From Planctomycetota bacterium (GTDB lineage: Bacteria > Planctomycetota > Planctomycetia > Isosphaerales > Isosphaeraceae): a stretch of DNA of 27,034 bases. The position numbers were made by a program, and so were the translations under genes. The notes under the pieces were generated by a model. That model worked only from the letters and a program-made list of their open reading frames with translations, was not told the origin of the DNA and ran no database searches. Numbering within the stretch: the first letter of the stretch is position 1; every line of letters begins with the position of its first letter. The DNA is taken from the NCBI GenBank assembly GCA_021778575.1, contig JAJYCH010000001.1, positions 1 to 27,034 of the forward strand. Direction: 5' to 3'. Of this stretch, positions 18,349 to 25,775 are shown piece by piece.

Positions 18349-18410
18349 GCCTCACCGAGTTAGGCGTTCATTGGTATGTATATTTATTTACAAGACAGGA
18401 GTTTCCACCG

Positions 18411-19364
18411 ATGCGAAGTCAATCTCGCCGTTCCGGCTTTACCCTGATCGAGTTGCTGGTGGTGATCGCGATCATTGCCATTCTGATCGCCTTGCTGCTT
18501 CCGGCCGTGCAGGCCGCTCGCGAGGCCGCGCGGCGGATGCAGTGCGTGAACAACCTGAAACAGATCGGCCTGGCCTTGCATAACTACCATGAGTCGAAGC
18601 TCTGTCTGCCTCCGTCGTCGATGGGCGGGATCGGCGCTTTCTCGGCCCTGAGCCAGATCTTGCCGTATCTCGAACAGACGAACATGTACAACGCTCTCAA
18701 CTTCTCGATGCCTGACTCCGACCCGTCGAATAACACGGTGCTCATCGCCAATATCAACGGGTTCATCTGCCCGTCGGACCTCCCCATTTCCACGACGGTC
18801 AACGGGGCACAGACCAACTACATGGCCGACCAGGGGAGCTGGATCGTCTTCGGATCGGCAACCGGCCCCAACGCCGGTTTGCCTCCGCCCAACGGGGTTT
18901 TCATCGCCGGAAGCGTCACCCGGTTCGCCGACATCATTGATGGGCTGAGCAACACGGGTTTTTACAGCGAACGAATCCTCGACTTCCCCAGCAACGCCGT
19001 GATCGACCCGATCGCCGACGTCTTTTTTCCCCGGACGATGCCGCTGACGGTTGCCGATGCCGTCTCGCAATGTCAGGCCCTCGACATCACCAATCTCGCC
19101 AACCAGGCCCCGGTTTTCATGGGAGCGCCGTGGGTGAACGGGCAGCATGTGTTCCAGAACATCACCGGTCCCAACACGCGATCGTGTGGGTTCTTCATCG
19201 TCAACCGGGCCACGATGGCCGCGAGCAGCCGTCACCCGGGCGGAGCCAGCCTCTTGCTCGGCGATGGGTCGGTCCGGTTCATCAAGAACTCGATCAATGT
19301 GCAAACCTGGCAAGCCATCGGCACCAAGGCGGGTGGCGAGATCATCAGCTCCGATAGCTATTAA
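18411..19364 (+). CDS. DUF1559 prepilin-like protein
   Basis: 317 aa. ATG 18411 is chosen because AGGAG (18397-18401) is 9 nt upstream and the protein then opens with a type IV prepilin leader: [19 protein letters not shown], with cleavage after Gly9 and Glu at mature position 5. The hydrophobic N-helix is followed by [16 protein letters not shown], a pseudopilin-like globular domain ([15 protein letters not shown]) and the family's H-x9-DG end (H, then [12 protein letters not shown]). It is intact, unlike the truncated copy at 7696-8440. DUF1559 proteins are massively expanded in Planctomycetes and probably processed by prepilin peptidase; individual functions are unknown. It sits 62 bp after one AhpD-like gene and 21 bp before a lipoprotein gene, likely in one operon. 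Confidence 0.93.
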   Translation: MRSQSRRSGFTLIELLVVIAIIAILIALLLPAVQAAREAARRMQCVNNLKQIGLALHNYHESKLCLPPSSMGGIGAFSALSQILPYLEQTNMYNALNFSMPDSDPSNNTVLIANINGFICPSDLPISTTVNGAQTNYMADQGSWIVFGSATGPNAGLPPPNGVFIAGSVTRFADIIDGLSNTGFYSERILDFPSNAVIDPIADVFFPRTMPLTVADAVSQCQALDITNLANQAPVFMGAPWVNGQHVFQNITGPNTRSCGFFIVNRATMAASSRHPGGASLLLGDGSVRFIKNSINVQTWQAIGTKAGGEIISSDSY

Positions 19365-19385
19365 ACCTCCCTTGGGACCGGAATC

Positions 19386-19820
19386 ATGGATCGAACGAAG
19401 GGGTTCTCGATGTCAGTGCAACGTCGGGTCGGCCTGCGGCCTGTCACCTTTGCCAGTTGTCTTTGTCTCGTCATCATCGGGATCGCGACCGCCGGATGCT
19501 CCGGCAACGGCGTCGCGAACGTCGATTCCGCCCAGGCCAAGCAAGCCCTCCGGACGACGCTGGAAATCTGGCGGAAGGGGAGTCCGATCGAATCACTCAA
19601 GGATCAGTCTCCGTCGATCGTCGCCCAGGACATGGACTGGGAATCCGGAGCCAGCCTCGTCAAGTTCGACGTGTTCGATGATGGAGTCGAAGGAACCGCG
19701 AGCCTCCGGATTCCGGTCGAACTGACGATTCAGGATAAGGCTGGAAGAGAAGTCAAGAAGAAGGTGAAGTACATGGTCGGAACCAGTCCGGTGATCACCG
19801 TTTTCAGGGAGATTTTCTGA
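19386..19820 (+). CDS. small predicted lipoprotein
   Basis: 144 aa from ATG 19386; a second ATG at 19410, with AAGGGG 7-8 nt upstream, is an equally good start. The hydrophobic N-terminal segment FASCLCLVIIGIATAGC ends in a lipobox-like TAGC with lipidation Cys38. The mature ~107-residue domain has a short helical opening (SAQAKQALRTTLEIWRKG) then a beta-rich part (ASLVKFDVFDDGVEGTA, LTIQDKAGREVKKKVKYMV). Small lipoproteins directly after DUF1559 genes are a recurring planctomycete arrangement. The stop is 1 nt before the ATG of the next gene, implying translational coupling with the EF-hand/deiodinase-like/AhpD protein. Function unknown; perhaps an envelope anchor or chaperone for its neighbours (speculative). 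Confidence 0.8.
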   Translation: MDRTKGFSMSVQRRVGLRPVTFASCLCLVIIGIATAGCSGNGVANVDSAQAKQALRTTLEIWRKGSPIESLKDQSPSIVAQDMDWESGASLVKFDVFDDGVEGTASLRIPVELTIQDKAGREVKKKVKYMVGTSPVITVFREIF

Positions 19821-19821
19821 G

Positions 19822-22395
19822 ATGATCATGACAACATTCTGGAAAAGCCTCGGTCGATTCGCCTTGGCCGGGGCGGCGGTGGTCGCGCTCTCGGGAGCCG
19901 ACGACCCCAGGACGACCGCGAGGAGCTGGCCTCCCGGCCCGATCACTCCCGAAGTGGCCCAGGCCATCATCGACGGACAGAATCCCGAGATCGCCAAGGC
20001 GCTCCAGGAGACCGGTCCGGGCCGACCGGAATGGGTCGATATGCTGGCTGACATTCTCGAAGGGTCAAACATGGGGCCGAATTCCGGCTGGTTCCGGACC
20101 GCCTTGACCCAGACCCGCTTCGGCTGGACGGACACCCGCAAGCGACTGGATCAGGACGGCGACGGACAGATCAGTCGGCAGGAGTTTCCGGGCTCCGACG
20201 CCGACTTTGCCCGGCTTGACCGCAACCGAGACGGCGTTTTGACCGAGCCGGATTTCGATTTTTCGTCGCACTCCTTGACCCCCACGCCGGGCTTGATCTG
20301 GTTCTCCCGGGCCGACACCGACGGCAATGGCAAGGTCAGCCGCGACGAGTTCGACGCCCTCTTCAAGACGTTTGATAGCGGCGGGCAAGGGTTTCTGTCA
20401 CAGACCGATCTCGTCGATGCCTTGACCCCGACGTCGCGAGGCTCCGCACGCCCGGCCGCCGCCCGACCCGAAGCCGCTCGCGCATCGAACGATGGCCCAT
20501 CGAAGGCAACCCTCGTTCGCGGCCTGTTCAATCAGGAGATCGGCTCGCTCCAGCCGGGGCCAAAGCTCGACGAGGTGGCTCCCGACTTCACGCTCAAGAC
20601 CAACGACGGCAAGAGCGAGATCACGCTCTCAAAGCTGGTCGGCCCCAAGCCCGTTGTCCTGATTTTCGGCAATTTCACCTGCGGCCCGTTCCGGAGCCAC
20701 GCCGGTAACTTCGACAAGCTCTATCAGCGTTACAAGGATCGGGCAACCTTCGTGATGGTCTACGTCCGCGAAGCGCACCCGACCGATGGCTGGCGGATGG
20801 AAAGCAACGACCGGGTTGGCGTTTCCCCGGCGCAACCCAAGAACTACGAGGAACGGGTCGCCATCGCGCAGACCTGTGGGCGTCACCTCAACCTTGGATT
20901 CCCGATGCTTGTCGATACCCTCGACGATCGAGTCGGCGCCGAATACAGCGGGATGCCCGGTCGCTTTTATCTGATCGATCACGCGGGTAAAGTTGCCTTC
21001 AAAAACGGCCGAGGCCCGTTCGGTTTCAAGCCGGCCGAGCTGGAACATTCGTTGATTCTCTTGCTCCAACAGGAGGCTCCGACCGTGACCGATCACCAGA
21101 CGCGTGCGCTGACCCCTGAGGACGAGAACGCCTGGAAAGACCTGCCGAAGGCCGTGCAAGGCGGAAATCAGCCCTTGCCATCCTGGGCAAAGCTGCTGGC
21201 CGCCGAGGTTCCCAAATCGACGGCCGCCTTCCTGCAACTCGACCTGGCCCAGCGCACCAGGAGCCCGGTCGATCCCAAGCTCCGGGCCGCCATGCGCTGG
21301 GTCGCCGCTCACGACAATCATTGTTCGTATGCCGAAGCTTACGCGGTGGCCGATGCTCGCCGGGCCGGGCTCGATGAGGCGAGGATTGACGCCCTGGGTC
21401 GCGAGGGATATCCCGGCTGGTCCGACGCCGACCGCGCGGCCCTCGTTTTCGCTCACAAGATGACCGTGGATTCCGACTCGGTCACCGATGCCGAGTTTGC
21501 CGAACTGGTCAAGCAGTTCGGCGAAAAGCGAGCCGCGTCGATGGTCTTGTTGCTGGCCTATGCGAATTTCCAGGATCGCGTCTTGCTTTGTCTCCGCGCT
21601 CCCATCGAGCCGGGCGGGCCGCTCCCTCCGGTCGAGGTCACCTTCGACCCCGCTTCGTTCGTCACCGGGATGACTCCGCCCCCCACGCCGGTCAAGTCGC
21701 CATTGGCCAGGCCGTCGGGTAAGGATCTGGTCGAGGATGATCCTCGATGGCTGGAGGCCACGTATGACACGCTCCAGGGGCGGCTCGAAGCCCAACGACG
21801 GAAGCCGACTCGCCTCCGGATTCCCCCCTGGGACGAGGTTGCCCGTAACTTGCCGCCGGGCCTGATCAACAAGCCGAGCGACATCGTCTGGTATCGGATC
21901 GCGTTCGGCTACGCGCCCGAACTGGCGGTTCCGTTCGAGGTTTATATGAGGACCTCGGGGGCCGAAGCAAGCCCGAAGTGGGATCGGATCTTCGGCCAAG
22001 GTCTGTTCTGGGTCACGACCAAGGCCGTCAAATGCCCCTACTGCATGGGGCACTGCGAGATGAACTGGGAGGTCGCCGGACTGAACAAGGAGGAGATCGC
22101 CGAGCGAAGCCGCCTGCTCGCCGGCGACGACTGGTCGAGCTTTCCGGCCGCCGAGCAGCACGCCTATCAATTCGCTCGAAAATTGACGACGGCTCCGTGG
22201 ACGATCACCAACGACGAGATCGACACGCTGAAGCGAGAATTCGGACCTGATCGCGCGTTGCTCGTCATGCTGAACGCATCGCGCTATCACTACATGACCC
22301 GGATCTCGAACGGTTTTCAGCTCACTCTGGAGCGTGAAAACGTGTTCTACGACTATTACAACACCAAACCATCACCGTCGGCCGAGCGTCGCTGA
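19822..22395 (+). CDS. secreted EF-hand / deiodinase-like thioredoxin / tandem AhpD fusion protein
   Basis: 857 aa. AGGGAG (19806-19811) lies 10 nt before ATG 19822. Signal peptide at 1-26 (FALAGAAVVALSGA). EF-hand loops: DQDGDGQISRQE (110-121), DRNRDGVLTEPD (133-144), DTDGNGKVSRDE (165-176) and a degenerate fourth (DSGGQGFLSQTD). Residues about 248-420 match the iodothyronine-deiodinase family (thioredoxin fold): VAPDFTL, VVLIFGNFTCGPFRSH with Cys287 (TGC codon) where animal enzymes have selenocysteine, and VYVREAHPTDGW. Residues about 430-845 are two AhpD-like halves: the N-half has Cys501 but Ala504 and Tyr507 instead of the second Cys and His; the C-half has CPYCMGH (738-744) intact. Proposed role: calcium-binding extracytoplasmic thiol oxidoreductase, substrate unknown. 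Paralogous at its C-terminus to the 16945 gene. Confidence 0.9.
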   Translation: MIMTTFWKSLGRFALAGAAVVALSGADDPRTTARSWPPGPITPEVAQAIIDGQNPEIAKALQETGPGRPEWVDMLADILEGSNMGPNSGWFRTALTQTRFGWTDTRKRLDQDGDGQISRQEFPGSDADFARLDRNRDGVLTEPDFDFSSHSLTPTPGLIWFSRADTDGNGKVSRDEFDALFKTFDSGGQGFLSQTDLVDALTPTSRGSARPAAARPEAARASNDGPSKATLVRGLFNQEIGSLQPGPKLDEVAPDFTLKTNDGKSEITLSKLVGPKPVVLIFGNFTCGPFRSHAGNFDKLYQRYKDRATFVMVYVREAHPTDGWRMESNDRVGVSPAQPKNYEERVAIAQTCGRHLNLGFPMLVDTLDDRVGAEYSGMPGRFYLIDHAGKVAFKNGRGPFGFKPAELEHSLILLLQQEAPTVTDHQTRALTPEDENAWKDLPKAVQGGNQPLPSWAKLLAAEVPKSTAAFLQLDLAQRTRSPVDPKLRAAMRWVAAHDNHCSYAEAYAVADARRAGLDEARIDALGREGYPGWSDADRAALVFAHKMTVDSDSVTDAEFAELVKQFGEKRAASMVLLLAYANFQDRVLLCLRAPIEPGGPLPPVEVTFDPASFVTGMTPPPTPVKSPLARPSGKDLVEDDPRWLEATYDTLQGRLEAQRRKPTRLRIPPWDEVARNLPPGLINKPSDIVWYRIAFGYAPELAVPFEVYMRTSGAEASPKWDRIFGQGLFWVTTKAVKCPYCMGHCEMNWEVAGLNKEEIAERSRLLAGDDWSSFPAAEQHAYQFARKLTTAPWTITNDEIDTLKREFGPDRALLVMLNASRYHYMTRISNGFQLTLERENVFYDYYNTKPSPSAERR

Positions 22396-22417
22396 ACGGC
22401 TCGATGTTCCCAGCGGA

Positions 22418-22439
22418 AGGAGACTTGGCTTCGTCTCCT
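22418..22439 (+). terminator. possible terminator hairpin after the AhpD cluster
   Basis: AGGAGAC (22418-22424) and GTCTCCT (22433-22439) are perfect reverse complements around an 8-nt loop, 23 bp after the stop of the fusion gene. No U-tract follows, so it may be an RNA stabiliser or attenuator instead of an intrinsic terminator. Confidence 0.38.
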
Positions 22440-22527
22440 GATCGAAAATGTTCCCCGGGCTAGGTCGCCCCTTCGTGAAAAGTCGTACTTGCACAACTTC
22501 CGCCCAACCCTGAACCGGAGTCCGATA

Positions 22528-22848
22528 ATGGCTGACGAAACCGTGATCAAGAACCAGGAAACGATCATCGCGAACCAGGAGAAGATCCTGGCCAATCAAG
22601 GATCGATTGAATCGAATCAGGCGAAGCTCGACAAGATCGTCGCCAACCAGGACTCGATCCTCGCGAACCAGGATACGATCCGTGAGAATCAGGTGAAGCT
22701 CGACAAGGTCATCGCCAATCAAACGACCATCGTCGGCAATCAGCAGACGCTCCAGTCCAATCAGGACAAGATCTTCGCCGATCTGAAGGAGATCATCACG
22801 AACCAGAAAGAGATCCTGGCGAACCAGGCCAAGATCCTCTCCAAGTGA
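22528..22848 (+). CDS. Asn-Gln heptad coiled-coil protein
   Basis: 106 aa from ATG 22528 with GGAG (22517-22520) 7 nt upstream; the longer frame from 22489 lacks such a site. Nearly the whole protein is a repeat of I/V/L-x-x-N-Q, with Asn-Gln at residues 9, 16, 23, 30, 40, 47, 54, 64, 71, 78, 92 and 99. Steps are 7, 7, 7, 10, 7, 7, 10, 7, 7, 14, 7. Hydrophobic residues fall at heptad position a and Asn at d, so it should form a parallel, probably trimeric, coiled coil. No signal peptide, Cys or membrane segment; probably cytoplasmic. Similar short NQ-repeat proteins occur, from memory, in other Planctomycetes as hypotheticals. Function unknown. Confidence 0.85.
   Translation: MADETVIKNQETIIANQEKILANQGSIESNQAKLDKIVANQDSILANQDTIRENQVKLDKVIANQTTIVGNQQTLQSNQDKIFADLKEIITNQKEILANQAKILSK
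22576..22719 (+). repeat. two in-frame 72-bp repeats inside the coiled-coil gene
   Basis: Codons 17-40 (22576-22647) and 41-64 (22648-22719) encode two 24-residue units of the same layout: xxILANQxxIxxNQxKLDK then a hydrophobic pair and ANQ. A third, shorter unit starts at codon 65 and drifts after codon 78. The 24-residue period explains the 7-7-10 step pattern and points to growth by tandem duplication. Confidence 0.75.
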
Positions 22849-22940
22849 GATCCGCGGGAATCGGGTTCGCCCGGCGGCTGGTCGAGATTCGACCGGCCTC
22901 GGGCGGATCTTGTCTTCCGCCGAACCAGAGTGGGGGTAAG

Positions 22941-23108
22941 ATGAACACTCGAAAAGCGCTGAGAGTTCTGGCGATCAGCCTCTCGGCCTCTCTCCATGTG
23001 GGATCGCCGCCGCAGAGTCCTGTTCAACCCGAACGGGGGCCAATCCGGCCGAGAGCCATCGTCCGCCCGCCTCGACTGGAATCCCTGCCCCCAGGCTCCG
23101 CTCGTTGA
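22941..23108 (+). CDS. possible short secreted peptide, weakly supported
   Basis: 55 aa from ATG 22941 with a G-run (22932-22936) 4 nt upstream. The N-terminus (MNTRKALRVLAISLSASLH) looks like a short signal peptide; the rest is Pro/Arg-rich with no recognisable domain. It lies in the 295-bp gap between the coiled-coil gene and the binding-protein gene. It may be a chance frame in a promoter or leader region; the low-complexity tail argues against a folded product. Confidence 0.28.
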   Translation: MNTRKALRVLAISLSASLHVGSPPQSPVQPERGPIRPRAIVRPPRLESLPPGSAR

Positions 23109-23143
23109 TCCTTGCCTTTCGTTCCCATCGCAGGAATCCGCCG

Positions 23144-24187
23144 ATGTCTTTCCGACGTAGCGTGACCCTGGGCTCTTTGGGCTGGGTAGTCGCGATCAGC
23201 TTGCTCCATGCGTGGCTCAACCTGGGCTCCTTCAATCAATCGACCCGTCAGGCCAGGAACGCCGAGCCGTTCCGGGTTGGCTTCTTGCCGGTGACGTGCC
23301 ATTTGACTTGCCCGGTGACGAACTTCATCAACGATCAGATCAGCAATGATGGAATTTTTCAACCGATCCGGTTCAACGGCTGGCCGGAACTGAAGGAGAC
23401 TTACCTGGCGAACGAACTGGAGGCGACATTCATCCTGGCGCCCCTGGCCATGTCGCTCCGCGAGCAGGGTGTGCCGATCAAGATCGTCTATCTCGGCCAC
23501 CGCGATGGAACGGCGATGATGGTCCACAAGAACTCGACCATTCGCTCGATCCGCGACCTCAGCGGCAAGAAGATCGCCATCCCTAATCGGTTCTCGAACC
23601 AGTGGCTGATCGTGGTGAAAGCTTTGAAGGACAAGGGAATCATTCTCCGGAACGTGGCGATCGTCGAGATGCCTCCCCCCGACATGCCCGCCGCCTTGTT
23701 TTCGAGATCCGTCGACGCGGTGATCTCCGGTGAACCCTTCATGGCGCAAGCGGAGATGGGCGGCTATGGCCGGGTTCTGTTCTTGACCAAGGATGTCTGG
23801 CCCGAGTTCATCTCCTGCGTCCTGGCGGTTCCCGCGCGGATGATCAAGACCCGTCGGGCCGACGTTCAGCGGCTGGTCGATGGGATCGCCCGGAGCGGCA
23901 AGTGGCTCGATCGCTCGATGGACCACCGGATGCAAGCGGCCGACTTCACCGCCGAAAATTATTATCATCAGGACCCGAAACTCCTGCGATTCGTGCTCAG
24001 CAAGCCGCCCGATCGCGTGAAATACACCAATCTGAAAGTCGTCCGGAAGGATTTCGAGGAAATCGAAGCCCTCGGAAAAGAGGCGGGCGTCCTCAAAGGG
24101 ACAGCCCACTTCGAGGACTATGCCGATGCTTCCTTCGTCCCCGACGAGGCGGACATTCGTCCTTACGACTGGGAGGCTCCGCGGTGA
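23144..24187 (+). CDS. ABC transporter substrate-binding protein, NrtA/SsuA/TauA type
   Basis: 347 aa. ATG 23144 is chosen over 23105 because AGGA (23132-23135) lies 8 nt upstream. An N-terminal hydrophobic segment (LGWVVAISLLHAWLNLG) is a signal anchor or signal peptide. The periplasmic-binding fold of the NMT1/nitrate-sulfonate group follows: RVGFLPV at the start of the first lobe, ELEATFILAPLAMSLREQG, GKKIAIPNRFSNQWL and AVISGEPFMAQAE. Right after the first strand sits TCHLTCPVT with Cys52 and Cys56, an uncommon Cys-x3-Cys at the mouth of the ligand cleft. The ligand is not predictable; homologues import nitrate, bicarbonate, alkanesulfonates, taurine or thiamine precursors. First gene of a three-gene operon; its stop overlaps the permease start by 4 nt. 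Confidence 0.88.
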   Translation: MSFRRSVTLGSLGWVVAISLLHAWLNLGSFNQSTRQARNAEPFRVGFLPVTCHLTCPVTNFINDQISNDGIFQPIRFNGWPELKETYLANELEATFILAPLAMSLREQGVPIKIVYLGHRDGTAMMVHKNSTIRSIRDLSGKKIAIPNRFSNQWLIVVKALKDKGIILRNVAIVEMPPPDMPAALFSRSVDAVISGEPFMAQAEMGGYGRVLFLTKDVWPEFISCVLAVPARMIKTRRADVQRLVDGIARSGKWLDRSMDHRMQAADFTAENYYHQDPKLLRFVLSKPPDRVKYTNLKVVRKDFEEIEALGKEAGVLKGTAHFEDYADASFVPDEADIRPYDWEAPR

Positions 24188-24960
24188 GACGATGGTTTGG
24201 CCTGCCGGGTCTTCCGATGATTCTCCCCTGTCTGGTCGCCGCGGTATCGCTACTGGTCTGGGATCTGGCGGTCCGTCTCTCGCGGAGCGACCTCTTTCCC
24301 GGTCCCTGGCAGGTGGCACTTGGTATCGTCGAGTTGATGCGCAAGGGGCTGCTGATCAAGTACATCGTGGCCTCGTTGTATCGGGTCACCTGGGGATTCG
24401 GGATCGCCGTGCTGGTCGGGATTCCGTTCGGGCTGTTCCTGGGCTGGTTTCGACCGGCCTACTGGGCATTCAACCCGATCTTGCAAGCACTCCGGCCGAT
24501 CTCGCCGATCGCCTGGATTCCGCTGGCGATCCTCTGGTTCGGCGTCTCCGATGCGGCACCGATTTTCTTGATCTTCCTGGCCAGCGTCTTCCCGATCACC
24601 GTCTCGGCGTCGGCCGCGGTGCAGAATCTTCAACCGGTGTACCTTCGGGCCGCGAGGAATTTCGGGCTCGGTCGGGTCCAACTGTTTCGCCGGGTGATCC
24701 TGCCGGCGGCTTTGCCGCAAATCCTGACCGGCGTGCGGATCGCGCTCGGAGTCGCCTGGCTGGTGGTCGTGGCGGCCGAGATGATCGCCGTGAATTCCGG
24801 CCTGGGCTATTTGATCATCGACGCCCGGAACGCCGGTAAACGGTACGACCTCGTGGTTGCCGGCATGCTCGTGATTGGCCTGATCGGGCTCTCGCTCGAC
24901 TTGCTGGTCCGCCGGCTCGAACGGTTCGAGGAAGTGAGCTGGGGGTACGCGTCGCATTGA
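24184..24960 (+). CDS. ABC transporter permease, SsuC/TauC/NrtB type
   Basis: 258 aa from GTG 24184, which overlaps the stop of the binding-protein gene (GTGA) and has a strong GGGAGG (24171-24176) 7 nt upstream. Longer frames reaching back to 23902 run through the binding-protein gene and are discarded. About six transmembrane helices are visible (around 12-30, 68-90, 105-125, 127-148, 185-205, 225-245). The cytoplasmic EAA loop that contacts the ATPase is clear at about 156-176 (RAARNFGLGRVQLFRRVILP). Length and loop match BPD_transp_1 permeases of the nitrate/sulfonate/taurine group. It couples to the ATPase gene by another overlap. Confidence 0.92.
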   Translation: MRRWFGLPGLPMILPCLVAAVSLLVWDLAVRLSRSDLFPGPWQVALGIVELMRKGLLIKYIVASLYRVTWGFGIAVLVGIPFGLFLGWFRPAYWAFNPILQALRPISPIAWIPLAILWFGVSDAAPIFLIFLASVFPITVSASAAVQNLQPVYLRAARNFGLGRVQLFRRVILPAALPQILTGVRIALGVAWLVVVAAEMIAVNSGLGYLIIDARNAGKRYDLVVAGMLVIGLIGLSLDLLVRRLERFEEVSWGYASH

Positions 24961-25775
24961 GCAAGCTCATGAGCGAAACCGTCGGAGAATCACGCGAGAG
25001 CGACCGCCCCGTGGTGCTCGTGCGCGACCTCTGGATGACCTACGCCGGTCGTCGAGGCAGCGAGGCGGTCAACGTTCTGGAACAGATTGACATGGAGGTC
25101 CGCAAAGGTGAATTTGTTTGCATCGTTGGCCCGTCGGGATGCGGCAAGACCACCTTGCTCAACATCATCGGTGGGTTCCTGAAGCCGACCCGAGGAGAGG
25201 TTGTCGTTGATGGCGAACCGCTCCAGGGACCAGACCCTCGGAGGATCTTCATCTTCCAGGAAGGGGGAGTCTTTCCCTGGTTGACGGTCGGCGACAACAT
25301 CGGTTTCGGCATCCTTCGAGGTCGCAAGGCCGACCGCGATCGCGTGGTGGACCGCTACGTGGAAATGGTTGGCCTGAATGGCTTCGAGCGAGCCTACCCT
25401 CGCGAACTTTCCGGGGGAATGCGGCAGAGGGTCGAACTCGCCCGGGCGCTGGCCGCGAACCCCGAAGCTCTCTACATGGACGAGCCGTTCGGGGCGCTCG
25501 ATTACATCACCCGGTTCAAGATGCGTTCCGATCTTGTCCGGATCTGGCAGGCCGAGCAGAAGACGATTCTCTTCGTGACCCACGACATCGACGAGGCCGT
25601 GCAACTTGCCGATCGGGTCATCGTCATGGGCCGACGCCCCGCCACGATCCGGACGGTCGTCGATGTTCCGCTGCCGCGCCCTCGCGATTTCCAGTCCGCC
25701 GGCTACCTCGCCGCGCGCGATCAAATTTTCAGCGCGATGGGCATCAACCCCACAACCGGAAGCGAATTTTCCTGA
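24957..25775 (+). CDS. ABC transporter ATP-binding protein, SsuB/TauB/NrtD type
   Basis: 272 aa. The start is a TTG at 24957 overlapping the permease stop (ATTGA) with GGGGG about 10 nt upstream; an ATG at 24969 is the alternative. All nucleotide-binding motifs are present: Walker A GPSGCGKTT (58-66), Q-loop Gln101, signature LSGGM (151-155), Walker B LYMDEP with Glu176, D-loop ALD, switch His209 in VTHDIDEA. It supplies energy for the preceding permease and binding protein. After the normal C-terminal helix (ARDQIFSAMG) there are about ten extra residues, and the TGA stop is followed in the same frame by histidine-kinase sequence. Confidence 0.92.
   Translation: MSKLMSETVGESRESDRPVVLVRDLWMTYAGRRGSEAVNVLEQIDMEVRKGEFVCIVGPSGCGKTTLLNIIGGFLKPTRGEVVVDGEPLQGPDPRRIFIFQEGGVFPWLTVGDNIGFGILRGRKADRDRVVDRYVEMVGLNGFERAYPRELSGGMRQRVELARALAANPEALYMDEPFGALDYITRFKMRSDLVRIWQAEQKTILFVTHDIDEAVQLADRVIVMGRRPATIRTVVDVPLPRPRDFQSAGYLAARDQIFSAMGINPTTGSEFS

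Noticed and set aside
20629..22290. 553-codon open frame on the minus strand under the AhpD fusion gene
   Set aside because: Antisense to clear deiodinase-like and AhpD motifs; Arg/Gly-rich composition typical of shadow frames in high-GC DNA.
22528..22848. CRISPR-like or microsatellite array
   Set aside because: The periodicity (21 and 30 bp) is codon-phased and encodes a coiled-coil heptad pattern; units vary in sequence and there are no unique spacers.
25773..25775. TGA as a selenocysteine codon linking the ABC ATPase to the kinase remnant
   Set aside because: No recognisable SECIS-like hairpin seen just downstream, and neither family uses Sec there; an ordinary stop is simpler.
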